DNA of 19,391 nt from JACOVP01 sp035289145 (GTDB lineage Archaea; Nanobdellota; Nanobdellia; SCGC-AAA011-G17; UBA489). The DNA lies in assembly GCA_035289145.1 (NCBI GenBank), contig DATDXZ010000051.1, positions 1 to 19,391 on the forward strand, written 5' to 3'. Of the stretch, positions 8,600 to 15,968 are shown in pieces; position 1 is the stretch's first letter; every line of letters starts with the position of its first letter. The translations under genes and the position numbers were made by a program. The notes under the pieces were generated by a model. It was given only the letters and a program-made list of their open reading frames with translations. It was not told where the DNA came from and ran no database searches.

Positions 8600-8607
8600 T
8601 ATAAAAA
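8600..8607 (-). promoter_or_regulatory. TATA box ahead of the GPT operon
   Basis: Minus-strand TTTTTATA is centred 26-27 nt before the GPT ATG in the only sizeable gap (44 nt) between the upstream methyltransferase and GPT. The spacing predicts a leaderless mRNA for GPT. Confidence 0.5.
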
Positions 8608-8621
8608 GGTTTCTGCTTCTT

Positions 8622-9233
8622 TCAGCGTTTTTTCTTCAAAAGGAGCGTATAATCGCGAACTCCAGCCGCATAATATTCATAAGAATTTTCAATAGTGAAG
8701 CTTTCTGTAAAAAACATGCTTAATTCCTCCCTTGGACGGATATTTTTCCCTCTATCGAATGTCATCAGCAATTTCCCCAAGATATTTGTCTGCTGTCTTG
8801 CAGGAAAATGCTCTAATATCAAAACTTTTCCATTTTTTGGCAAGATTCCTCTAAACTCATTGACGCATGTTCTCACTACATCATCTGGCAGATGGTGGAA
8901 TACATCGATAGCAAATATCTGATCTACTTTTTTTATGCTCTTAAGATTATTCCCACTAGTCACTATGAACTCTTTCTGGTATTTCTTTTTTGCAAATCCA
9001 ATATTTTTAGCATCTATATCAACACCCACATAATTTTCTTTAGAAAATAACGTAGAATAGGGACCGCTGCCACAACCAAAGTCCAATGTTCTTTTCTGCA
9101 GCTCTAATTCTTTTCTCAAGATATTCTTTTCCTTGAAGAAATCTCTGTGCAATATCTTCCTGAAGACGTCAAAGACTATAGTCAACTCGAAACATTTGTG
9201 CACTGAACGCTCAAACCATGATTTTTGCGTCAT
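8622..9233 (-). CDS. class I SAM-dependent methyltransferase
   Basis: A 203-residue methyltransferase. Motif I is LDFGCGSGP (50-58), followed by YVGVDID (68-74) and the post-motif strand KVDQIFAIDVFHHLPDD, a type-11-like 'DVFHHLP' signature, and NGKVLILEHFPAR. It lacks a membrane segment. It starts within an ATGA overlap with the stop of the preceding GT2 (9230-9233), and a promoter for GPT follows it, so GT2 plus methyltransferase form a two-gene unit. The substrate is unknown. Sugar O-methylation in the N-glycan or methylation of a polyprenyl precursor would fit the neighbours. Confidence 0.85.
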   Translation of the reverse strand: MTQKSWFERSVHKCFELTIVFDVFRKILHRDFFKEKNILRKELELQKRTLDFGCGSGPYSTLFSKENYVGVDIDAKNIGFAKKKYQKEFIVTSGNNLKSIKKVDQIFAIDVFHHLPDDVVRTCVNEFRGILPKNGKVLILEHFPARQQTNILGKLLMTFDRGKNIRPREELSMFFTESFTIENSYEYYAAGVRDYTLLLKKKR

Positions 9234-9958
9234 CGGATCCTCGTAAACCGCATACGAAATACATTTTTTATGAAATCGGGGATAATTTTCACCAAATTAA
9301 CTCCACTGATCTTTTTTTCCACCCAGATTACCGGTATCTCTCTTATCTTCATCCCCATTTTGTAAGCGAGATAGATCATTTCACTCTCCCAAAACCATAC
9401 TTTGTCCTTGATCAAGGGTAGAACTTCCTTAACTACACGAGGAGTTACTGCCTTGAAGCCGCATTGCGGATCACGCACAGATGGAACTAACATAGATCGA
9501 TAGAACAACAAGGTGTATCCTCGTGAAATAATATATCTCTTGAGCGATCTCTTAATTTTTGACAATGGATGATAACGAGAGCCACCTACAATATCATTTC
9601 CTTCCTCTATTGCCTTGAGCAGAGGGACTAATGCAGACAAATCTGTAGCCAAATCAATGTCCATGTATGCGTAGATATCTGTTTTTCTTTGTGACCATGC
9701 TGCAATAATACCATGACCTTTTCCAGGACTTGCTGTGTAAACATGCGTTATTCTTTTTTTGAACTTCTTTTCAAATTTTTTTGCAAGGGCAATTACTTTT
9801 TCTGGCTGCTTTCCATTGATTGCTATTACTATATTCCACTTATACTGCTTCAAATGCATTTCACAGTAGTTTACCAACATAATCACACTCTGCTCCAACT
9901 CTGGAACGTTTCCATAATAGACAGGTAATGCAATATCCACAGAATATCGTTTGTTCAT
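9230..9958 (-). CDS. GT2 glycosyltransferase, dolichyl-phosphate sugar synthase-like
   Basis: A 242-residue GT-A protein. Signatures are DIALPVYYGN (8-17), YAYMDIDLATD with DxD at D100/D102, and DPQCGFK (163-169), the mark of the DPM1/ALG5 subfamily. It is a paralogue-type relative of the GT2 at 5609-6325 and, like it, is followed by a methyltransferase with an ATGA overlap. The likely activity is making a polyprenyl-phosphate hexose or adding a sugar to a lipid-linked glycan at the cytoplasmic face. ATG 9958 is chosen over the in-frame ATG at 9976 because a TTTATAAG box lies 26 nt upstream, predicting a leaderless transcript. That box overlaps the stop codon of the SDR gene. Confidence 0.87.
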   Translation of the reverse strand: MNKRYSVDIALPVYYGNVPELEQSVIMLVNYCEMHLKQYKWNIVIAINGKQPEKVIALAKKFEKKFKKRITHVYTASPGKGHGIIAAWSQRKTDIYAYMDIDLATDLSALVPLLKAIEEGNDIVGGSRYHPLSKIKRSLKRYIISRGYTLLFYRSMLVPSVRDPQCGFKAVTPRVVKEVLPLIKDKVWFWESEMIYLAYKMGMKIREIPVIWVEKKISGVNLVKIIPDFIKNVFRMRFTRIR

Positions 9959-9979
9959 AAAGAAGCCAACTGACAAATT

Positions 9980-9987
9980 CTTATAAA
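9980..9987 (-). promoter_or_regulatory. TATA box of the GT2-methyltransferase unit, overlapping the SDR stop
   Basis: Minus-strand TTTATAAG is centred 26 nt before ATG 9958. The box contains the TAA stop of the upstream SDR gene (9981-9983), so the promoter is embedded in the end of the preceding coding region. Confidence 0.5.
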
Positions 9988-10853
9988 GATTTCGTTCCTA
10001 TTGTTTTTCTTAATCCTTCCTCTAAAGGCGTTGGCTTGATCTTAAAAATCCTTATTTGTTCTTGCACGTCATATTTCCTATTTAATACCATATTGTTCAA
10101 TTGGACTGTTGTTAGTGGTGGCTTTATCCCTACAAGCTCTAAAGTGGCTGCAACTATCTTTATAGGAGTCAATGGCACAGGAATCAACAGCTTTCTTTTC
10201 TTCATTAGCTTCATTATCTTCCTTACTAATTCCCTATAAGTTATGCTTTCTCCACCAGTAATTAGATGCGTTCCACAGATCTTTAATTTTATGGCTTGCT
10301 CTATATATCTCCCAATATCTTCCACATAAACTGGTTGCAGCGTGAATTTCCCACCGGCTGGAAGAGGTATAACTGGCAAATGTTTTACTGACTTTATGAT
10401 TTTTCCTAGATATCTTTTATCCCCCGGTCCATAGACTATTGGCTCCCGCAAAATAGTGTGGTTCTTGAATTTTCTCACTTCTTCTTCGGCGATTTTTTTA
10501 CTTTGCGAGTATGCATCTGGACAATTATGCACTACATTTTCTGTACTGATAAAGATAAACTGCTTCACTTTATATCTTTTGGCAGCTTCGACCAATCTTC
10601 GCGTAGCTCTGACGTTTACTTTGAAAATATTTGGATCTTCTGCATCGAGAATTGCCGCCGCATGGATTATAATGTCACAACCCTTTACTGCCTTATCAAT
10701 GCTCTTCTCATCTGCGAGATTTCCTTCAACAACTTGTCCTTTTCCCTTTGCAGTTTTTCTTCTTACTAACTGACGGAGCACATACTTCTTCTCTAAGTAT
10801 TTCACAATATAACTTCCTACAAATCCAGTACTACCTGTGACGAGAATTACCAT
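9981..10853 (-). CDS. NAD-dependent epimerase/dehydratase (extended SDR)
   Basis: A 290-residue extended short-chain dehydrogenase/reductase. The N-terminal dinucleotide fold has VTGSTGFVGSY with GxxGxxG at Gly7, Gly10 and Gly13, and the strand DIIIHAAAI (60-68) is typical. The catalytic residues are Ser103/Thr104 and the YSQSK pair Tyr115/Lys119, and REPIVYGPGD (about 136-145) is the usual substrate-binding segment. The best guess is a nucleotide-sugar epimerase, dehydratase or reductase supplying the glycan pathway. The C-terminal half (LLIPVPLTPIKIVAATLELVG) also resembles SDRs acting on sterols or quinone-linked substrates, so this is not certain. It has its own TATA box 26 nt before the ATG and appears to be a single-gene unit. 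Confidence 0.85.
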   Translation of the reverse strand: MVILVTGSTGFVGSYIVKYLEKKYVLRQLVRRKTAKGKGQVVEGNLADEKSIDKAVKGCDIIIHAAAILDAEDPNIFKVNVRATRRLVEAAKRYKVKQFIFISTENVVHNCPDAYSQSKKIAEEEVRKFKNHTILREPIVYGPGDKRYLGKIIKSVKHLPVIPLPAGGKFTLQPVYVEDIGRYIEQAIKLKICGTHLITGGESITYRELVRKIMKLMKKRKLLIPVPLTPIKIVAATLELVGIKPPLTTVQLNNMVLNRKYDVQEQIRIFKIKPTPLEEGLRKTIGTKSL

Positions 10854-10874
10854 CTTCTGACAATTATTATTGCT

Positions 10875-10882
10875 GTATAAAA
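10875..10882 (-). promoter_or_regulatory. TATA box of the SDR gene
   Basis: Minus-strand TTTTATAC is centred about 26 nt before ATG 10853, in the 37-nt gap after AglB. The spacing fits leaderless transcription. Confidence 0.5.
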
Positions 10883-10890
10883 CCTTTTCC

Positions 10891-13515
10891 CTATTGTACT
10901 ACAAAATGCAAGCGAGGATCCGGCAGGTTGTTGCTACGCAAAGTTTCATTTACTTTTATATCTGCAGGAATGTTCGCTTCCCAGATTTTATGAGGCCCGA
11001 CGAAACGACCGTTGTATACCATAATCGGTATGTTTTGAACATCACTATATACTAAATGGAAATATTTTGATTCTTCTCCATATAGGTAGTATCGCGCAAG
11101 GAATGAATCCTTGACTTTTCTTGAAAGATGCAGCACCGCCCCTAAAGGATTCATTTTATTTCCGTCGACTCGCGGCAAAATGTACAAACAACTGTCCAGT
11201 CCATCATCATCAAACTCCAATCTTTTTCCCTGAAGGACTACACAATTAACAGGGATATTATACTGCTTGTTGTTATGAATAGCGACTGCTGAAGGCCTTC
11301 CCACAGATGCTTGCCCTTCAGAAGCTGTATTAAATGGAATGAGGAAACCACCTATCCCTGCGCTTAACTTGGGAAAGAGATGATCATTATACACGAAATC
11401 CTCATCAAACATGTACCCGCCAGTATACACATAGACTGTCTGATTTTTCTTTTCTTGTGACTGGCGATCGTCCAAGGAGAATACATTGATCCATGAGTAA
11501 CGATCATTATTGAGATCACTGCCAATGCTAGAAAATGCGGGGTATTTGCCAATATCTTCAGATATAATTAATGCGTAAGTCGCGCCGCGAGCTTTCATGA
11601 ATGCTAGAGCTTCCTTATCATCCGGAGATGTCAATAGATTTCTTGCAGTGAAATAATTAATTCCTGGACCACCATTATTTCCTCCATCTGAGACTGTCGC
11701 TCTCTGACCGCCTGTCTGCACCCAATATCCATAGTCCCACCAATGCAAGAATACTGCGTCTGTTGCTGTACTATTTCTCACCCAAGCCATCGCTTCCTGC
11801 CATTGACTTGTATAGATTGGACCAGTGTTCTGCGTAATTGATGTTGTTCCTTTATAGTTTGCCACCAGACTTCCCGCAATATTTGGCAACAATAACAAAC
11901 AGCATATACCCACCACCAATGCAATTCTTACTACGCTATGTTTTTGCTTCATTGCGTAATCATAAATGGAGACTAGGGCATAACTTATGAAAATAACCAC
12001 TATCGGCGAGAAGACTACTACTAGACGAACGATTGTTCTTGCACCAACGATAGTCACGAAGAACATAGTCAAGAGGAGTATGTATTTACCGTTCAATTTC
12101 GACAACTCTTGATAATGCTCTTTTCTTTTTCTATATACATGCAATGATGCCAATATGATAAATGCAAAGAAAAGAACGAAAGATCCAAAAAAGAGGAACA
12201 ACGAAATCAGATTGTCCCCATTAAACATCGAATCTGGAGCATACCTGTTCAGGGAGAATGCCACAACAAATATTGCAAAACCCATGGTCAATTTTTTTCT
12301 ATTTTCTTTTACAGGCTCTAATAATTTATAGAATGCTATAATAGTTCCTGCCAAGAAGAGACCGAAGAATATTTTTCCTATTTGATTAACAAGATCCCGC
12401 ATATAAGGCTGGTGACTTTCCGCGACTGTCAATGCCCATCTGCTTTCCGCGAATGGAGCTTTCAAGAAGGAAATCTGATCGCTGATAATGTAAATGAAAA
12501 AATCAAATCCCTTGTAGAGAGAAATAACAATTATACCCACTACCAAACAGAGGACAAGACTTACTAATCCTACAGGTATCTTTTCTTTAAACCGCGAATG
12601 CAGCTTGAGAGGATCGTACTTCTGCAATACTCCATAAATAACCATCGCTGTCCAAGCCAAAAAGATAATGCCTGTCGTTACTGAAGAGAATAAAATATCA
12701 AAACTATACCTTGCTGGGAAAATAAGCATCAACACTATTGATGTGGTCAAGAACCATGCAGTATAGGAATATGTTTCTGTCTTCTTTACTCTGTTTAGCA
12801 TGATTTCAATCAATATAAAGACACCAATCACCAGGAACAGGAAGCGGACACCACCCCATACCTTTCCCATCAATGCCGCACATACTCCACTGATGATGCC
12901 GAAGACAATTGCTTTTTTTCTGTCCTCATTGAAAAATGATACTACAAAGAAGTATAGTGACATAAAGAAAAACAACATACCGAGACTTTCCTTATCTGAA
13001 AACCCCGCAATGGTACGCTGTACATAAGTAGGAATGAACGCGAGCCAGACTGTCGCTAACAAAGCAGCCCTATAATCGAAGACTTTTCTGACGAACAAGA
13101 AGAAAAACACTAAACTTATCGCAAAAGCAAGAGCAGGATAGAGCGCATCAGCATACCCCAATGTTACTTTGTCGTTGAATGCATGCAATACTTTATAGAG
13201 GTACACTATGACTGTTGCAAGCAAGGAAAACTCGCCCTCATTCTTGTATCCATCAGGATAATACCTCAAAGTGTCGACCGATGATTGTGTTCCATTCACC
13301 AAAATATCTTGTGCGTATCTTAAAAACACAAATGAATCCACTTCGATGGGGATGTAATCTCCTGTTGAACTATCTATAAGACGCGGCATAGGATCCATGC
13401 GACCAGAGAAAGCCAACAAAATAATTACCAGAAGAATACCATAAACCAGTATTAATTGATTCTTCTTCAAGAACGAGAAAACCTTTTCTTTTCTTTGCTC
13501 TGCAATATCAACCAT
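10891..13515 (-). CDS. aglB: AglB, STT3-type oligosaccharyltransferase
   Basis: The 874-residue catalytic enzyme of archaeal protein N-glycosylation. It moves a lipid-linked oligosaccharide onto Asn of N-X-S/T sites on the outer membrane face. About 13 hydrophobic helices precede a soluble C-terminal domain. Visible motifs in order are Asp60 in EVDSFVFLRYA (first external-loop acidic ligand), GFSDKES with D174 and E176 (second DxD-type motif), TVAE 363-366 (TIxE motif of external loop 5), an Arg-containing helix near 497, WWDYG 592-596, and DIGK 654-657 (DK-motif candidate). All catalytic elements are present, so the enzyme should be active. A TATA-like T-run overlapping the SpoIIM stop lies about 29 nt before the ATG, and a GAGGAGGT sequence directly touches the start codon. 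The glycan genes downstream and the sequon-rich exported proteins to the right provide context. Confidence 0.95.
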   Translation of the reverse strand: MVDIAEQRKEKVFSFLKKNQLILVYGILLVIILLAFSGRMDPMPRLIDSSTGDYIPIEVDSFVFLRYAQDILVNGTQSSVDTLRYYPDGYKNEGEFSLLATVIVYLYKVLHAFNDKVTLGYADALYPALAFAISLVFFFLFVRKVFDYRAALLATVWLAFIPTYVQRTIAGFSDKESLGMLFFFMSLYFFVVSFFNEDRKKAIVFGIISGVCAALMGKVWGGVRFLFLVIGVFILIEIMLNRVKKTETYSYTAWFLTTSIVLMLIFPARYSFDILFSSVTTGIIFLAWTAMVIYGVLQKYDPLKLHSRFKEKIPVGLVSLVLCLVVGIIVISLYKGFDFFIYIISDQISFLKAPFAESRWALTVAESHQPYMRDLVNQIGKIFFGLFLAGTIIAFYKLLEPVKENRKKLTMGFAIFVVAFSLNRYAPDSMFNGDNLISLFLFFGSFVLFFAFIILASLHVYRKRKEHYQELSKLNGKYILLLTMFFVTIVGARTIVRLVVVFSPIVVIFISYALVSIYDYAMKQKHSVVRIALVVGICCLLLLPNIAGSLVANYKGTTSITQNTGPIYTSQWQEAMAWVRNSTATDAVFLHWWDYGYWVQTGGQRATVSDGGNNGGPGINYFTARNLLTSPDDKEALAFMKARGATYALIISEDIGKYPAFSSIGSDLNNDRYSWINVFSLDDRQSQEKKNQTVYVYTGGYMFDEDFVYNDHLFPKLSAGIGGFLIPFNTASEGQASVGRPSAVAIHNNKQYNIPVNCVVLQGKRLEFDDDGLDSCLYILPRVDGNKMNPLGAVLHLSRKVKDSFLARYYLYGEESKYFHLVYSDVQNIPIMVYNGRFVGPHKIWEANIPADIKVNETLRSNNLPDPRLHFVVQ

Positions 13516-13523
13516 ACCTCCTC
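13516..13523 (-). promoter_or_regulatory. Shine-Dalgarno-like GAGGAGGT abutting the aglB start
   Basis: A strong match to the anti-SD sequence, but with no spacer before ATG 13515, where 5-8 nt would be expected. It may be a poor or regulatory ribosome site, or irrelevant if the mRNA is leaderless as the TATA spacing suggests. Confidence 0.35.
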
Positions 13524-13539
13524 AAAAGACGGGTTACCC

Positions 13540-13548
13540 TTTAAAAAA
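13540..13548 (-). promoter_or_regulatory. TATA-like box of aglB, overlapping the SpoIIM stop
   Basis: Minus-strand TTTTTTAAA is centred about 29 nt before the aglB ATG and includes the TAA stop codon of the SpoIIM-like gene (13541-13543). It has the same layout as the SDR/GT2 junction. Confidence 0.4.
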
Positions 13549-14437
13549 GTAGTGGTGTAATATAGACTTCAATACCTGCAGCTACCATGAGAACAACTGC
13601 TCCTAATAGAAATAAGTCAAATGCATCTTTAACAATTCTTCGAAATGTCTGGGTTCCAAAATCATGACGGATGACTGCTACAGAGATAATTCCTCCTGCT
13701 AAGCCACCTATGAAGTAAGCAAGAATTTCCGGAAGACCATGAATAAAGTATCTCATAAGACTTAGTGAATAAATATGAAAATAACTCGCTATTTTGACAA
13801 ACCCTAAAGCAGTTGCATACTCACTAATATGCACACGAAAAAAAGTGCCTATTGCAGCACTAATAACTGATGCATTCCACGCTAAAATAAAAATAGAGCC
13901 TGCACCATAGAAGAATGAGAAGAAAATACAAAACAACATGACTTTGAAGTTATTCAAAAATATCTGAATGTATAATGTAGCACCGCCAATAGCACCCCCT
14001 TCTATAGTTCCTCCTGAGATCGCGCCACTATTTACTGCTTCTCCGGAAATTTGCGAGTTAATATTCTTGATTGTGTTCGTTTGTGTCTGGAAGGCGGCAT
14101 CAACAATCGACTCTGGAAGAAAAATATATGCCAAAGAAAATGCGACACAAAATCCAACAAACATAAACATAAAAAAAGACAATGCACGCCCGTGCTCTTT
14201 CAGCAATGTTCTTTCCTTTTCGATTACCGTGTCTTTTTCCTCTTCAAGACGCAACGTGTTATAGATTAAAGGAACACATGCCACTACAGTAAGCAAGACC
14301 ATAACGATACTTGCTTCTTCTTTGAACACCCAAATTGCCAGAAATAAACCTACCGACGCGTAGATTATTCCAATAAAAAACAGATCCCATGGCTTTTTTT
14401 CAGCACGCTGAGGAGTCGTTAACGATTCTAACACCAT
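13541..14437 (-). CDS. SpoIIM-like (DUF95) integral membrane protein
   Basis: A 298-residue membrane protein of the stage II sporulation protein M family as found in archaea. It opens MVLESLTTPQRAEKKPWDLF, then has about five to six helices. The family hallmark HGLPEILAYFIGGLAGG is at 233-249. An external loop (about 118-155) is rich in Gly, Ala and Ser. Archaeal members have no link to sporulation and their function is unknown, though bacterial SpoIIM is part of a peptidoglycan-remodelling complex. The frame is open upstream to 14557, but that part overlaps the divergent HAD gene. ATG 14437 is preferred because a palindromic TATA box lies 28-29 nt upstream and the MVLES start matches relatives. 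It ends 25 nt before aglB, and a link to cell-surface biogenesis is only contextual. Confidence 0.85.
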   Translation of the reverse strand: MVLESLTTPQRAEKKPWDLFFIGIIYASVGLFLAIWVFKEEASIVMVLLTVVACVPLIYNTLRLEEEKDTVIEKERTLLKEHGRALSFFMFMFVGFCVAFSLAYIFLPESIVDAAFQTQTNTIKNINSQISGEAVNSGAISGGTIEGGAIGGATLYIQIFLNNFKVMLFCIFFSFFYGAGSIFILAWNASVISAAIGTFFRVHISEYATALGFVKIASYFHIYSLSLMRYFIHGLPEILAYFIGGLAGGIISVAVIRHDFGTQTFRRIVKDAFDLFLLGAVVLMVAAGIEVYITPLLF

Positions 14438-14461
14438 ATACTGTTCCCACAGCCTCAGTAC

Positions 14462-14469
14462 ATTTAAAT
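14462..14469. promoter_or_regulatory. palindromic TATA box shared by divergent SpoIIM and HAD genes
   Basis: ATTTAAAT reads the same on both strands. It is 28-29 nt before the SpoIIM ATG (leaderless) and 39-40 nt before the HAD ATG (about a 12-nt leader with a Shine-Dalgarno site). One box may therefore direct transcription both ways. Confidence 0.4.
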
Positions 14470-14494
14470 AGCTTGTGTTATCCCTGAAGAATGT

Positions 14495-14501
14495 GAGGTG
14501 A
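14495..14501 (+). promoter_or_regulatory. Shine-Dalgarno site of the HAD gene
   Basis: GAGGTGA is perfectly complementary to the archaeal anti-SD and ends 3 nt before ATG 14505. It fixes the start of the HAD gene. Confidence 0.6.
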
Positions 14502-14504
14502 GAC

Positions 14505-15149
14505 ATGAGAAGAGGCTTGATCTGCTTTGATCTGGATAATACTTTGATTAAGAGCAATCGCTGTCATCTTCTAGCTTATCAAGCAGCATTCAAAAAAAAT
14601 CATGTTCAAAAGAAAATTTCTAATCGACATATCTTGCGTTATTTCGGCGAAGGCAGCAGAGTTATTGTGGAAAAGCTTTTTCCCAAAGCACCCAAAGCAT
14701 TTATTGATACTCTTCTTCGTGATCATGACTTTTTTGTGACTACACAGACTGCGAAAAAAATAGTTGTCATTCCAGGCGCACGAGAGGTCCTCAACAACTT
14801 TCGCCACCATTGGCGTCTTGCTTTGGTTTCTAATTGCAATCATACTCTTATTCTTGCACTCCTGAAAGCAGCAAAAATTCCCAGCACCTGGTTTTCCGTG
14901 ATTGTTGGACAAGATCAAGTGAAACATCCTAAGCCTGCACCTGATGAACTTCTGAAAACAGAACATTTATTGCATAGAAAAGCAGACTACTTTATCGGCG
15001 ACAGCATCTATGATGTTCGTGCAGGACGCCGAGCACATGTACCAGTGGTTGCTATTCCAAGCGGTGTCCACACTGCTTCGATGTTACGTCGAGAAAAACC
15101 ATATGTTGTCTGCAAAACTCTTCGAGAAATTCTACGAGTAATTCAATAA
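14505..15149 (+). CDS. HAD-superfamily hydrolase (phosphoglycolate phosphatase-like)
   Basis: A 214-residue subfamily IA HAD phosphatase. Motif I is FDLDNTL with nucleophile Asp9 and acid/base Asp11, motif II is LVSN (Ser109), motif III is Lys143 in KHPKPAP, and motif IV is IGDSIYD with Asp166 and Asp170. A helical cap (about 15-85) sits between motif I and the core, as in phosphoglycolate phosphatase and related small-molecule phosphatases. All catalytic residues are present. A perfect Shine-Dalgarno site sets the start, and the gene is divergent from the SpoIIM-like gene and convergent with Dph6, overlapping it by 7 nt. The substrate may be a sugar phosphate, 2-phosphoglycolate or a nucleotide and cannot be decided from sequence. 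Confidence 0.88.
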   Translation: MRRGLICFDLDNTLIKSNRCHLLAYQAAFKKNHVQKKISNRHILRYFGEGSRVIVEKLFPKAPKAFIDTLLRDHDFFVTTQTAKKIVVIPGAREVLNNFRHHWRLALVSNCNHTLILALLKAAKIPSTWFSVIVGQDQVKHPKPAPDELLKTEHLLHRKADYFIGDSIYDVRAGRRAHVPVVAIPSGVHTASMLRREKPYVVCKTLREILRVIQ

Positions 15150-15847
15150 ACGCTACGCAATAAAGGATTTTTCTCAACAACACTAAATCCAGTAACTTTC
15201 AAGTGACCGCAAAGCTCATCTTCCATGTGCACTTCAGAAGCAGTAATCTCTATTTTCTTGTTAAAAATAGGACCATCAACTACTAACGTGTCATAGTGAC
15301 CGCCTTCAGCGCCAATATGGAAACCGAATTGCTCGGATGCTTTTTTCAGCTGCTGGAGAGATTCTTTGGTAATTTTCTTACCGACCCAAGGTTTGCCTAG
15401 TCCATCAACTGCAACTTGTGTAATGCGAATATCATATCCCTTTTCAACCATTTCTCTCACTAGTTTTTCATGGTCTTCACCCATGTGACTGGCAAAGACT
15501 TCAACACCCAAGTCGAAGACCGCTTCACGAATGCTTCTCAATTGTGTTTCTTGTAAACCTACACCACCTAACACTAATGCATCTATAGGATTTTGAGCGA
15601 CAATATCACGCACAATCTTTGCTTCCTGAACAGGATCTGCAACGTCACAAGTTGTGTACATATGCTTTAATCCTAGTATTTGTGATAGCTCTTTAGTTAA
15701 TTCTACAGTAGGATAATGAAACAAGTAGCAATCATTGCGTGTCGGCTTTACAGAAAGCAGATATTTGATCTTCCATTTCTTCTGGAGACACCTTTCAATA
15801 GCATATGTGCTATCTTTACCACCTGAATAGAGAACTGCAACTTCCAT
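15143..15847 (-). CDS. dph6: diphthine-ammonia ligase (Dph6, ATP-PPase family)
   Basis: A 234-residue protein with the adenylating ATP pyrophosphatase fold. The PP-loop is SGGKDS (8-13), followed by the conserved GGVGLQETQLRSIRE stretch (94-108), in which the Q-x-R/I-R pattern typical of the family is seen. The family-defining EGGHYDTLVVD motif is at 181-191. This matches the archaeal MJ0570/DUF71 group, whose eukaryotic relatives complete diphthamide on elongation factor 2. The expected reaction is ATP-dependent amidation of diphthine on archaeal aEF2. An upstream in-frame ATG (15895) is rejected because TTTATAAA is centred 27 nt before ATG 15847, giving a leaderless mRNA. It is not functionally tied to its neighbours, and the 7-nt overlap with the HAD gene is tail to tail. 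Confidence 0.88.
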   Translation of the reverse strand: MEVAVLYSGGKDSTYAIERCLQKKWKIKYLLSVKPTRNDCYLFHYPTVELTKELSQILGLKHMYTTCDVADPVQEAKIVRDIVAQNPIDALVLGGVGLQETQLRSIREAVFDLGVEVFASHMGEDHEKLVREMVEKGYDIRITQVAVDGLGKPWVGKKITKESLQQLKKASEQFGFHIGAEGGHYDTLVVDGPIFNKKIEITASEVHMEDELCGHLKVTGFSVVEKNPLLRSVY

Positions 15848-15869
15848 ATTTTTCCTATGGGAAGTATAC

Positions 15870-15877
15870 TTTATAAA
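15870..15877 (-). promoter_or_regulatory. TATA box of dph6
   Basis: TTTATAAA (palindromic) is centred 27 nt before ATG 15847, at the spacing for leaderless transcription in the gap between divergent genes. Confidence 0.55.
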
Positions 15878-15928
15878 CTTTATCATTTTATCCATTACAA
15901 TGGGGAAAAAGAGAGGGAAACGAGAAGG

Positions 15929-15936
15929 TTTATATA
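15929..15936 (+). promoter_or_regulatory. TATA box of the AI-2E-family permease
   Basis: TTTATATA preceded by purine-rich ACGAGAAGG. It predicts a start of transcription near 15959. An AGGTG ribosome site (15958-15962) lies 6 nt before ATG 15969. The box lies inside a longer open frame beginning at 15900, arguing against that start. Confidence 0.55.
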
Positions 15937-15968
15937 GAAAAAGGGTTTATAAAAAGCAGGTGCGAACA

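Noticed and set aside
10456..10773. Antisense open frames of about 100 codons opposite the SDR gene
   Set aside because: They mirror a well-supported coding gene on the other strand, with no promoter, ribosome site or recognisable motif.
14438..14557. N-terminal extension of the SpoIIM-like protein upstream of ATG 14437
   Set aside because: It overlaps the divergent HAD gene, does not resemble the family N-terminus, and contains the likely TATA box.
15848..15895. Longer Dph6 start
   Set aside because: The TATA box for the shorter start lies inside it, and the PP-loop normally sits within about ten residues of the start.
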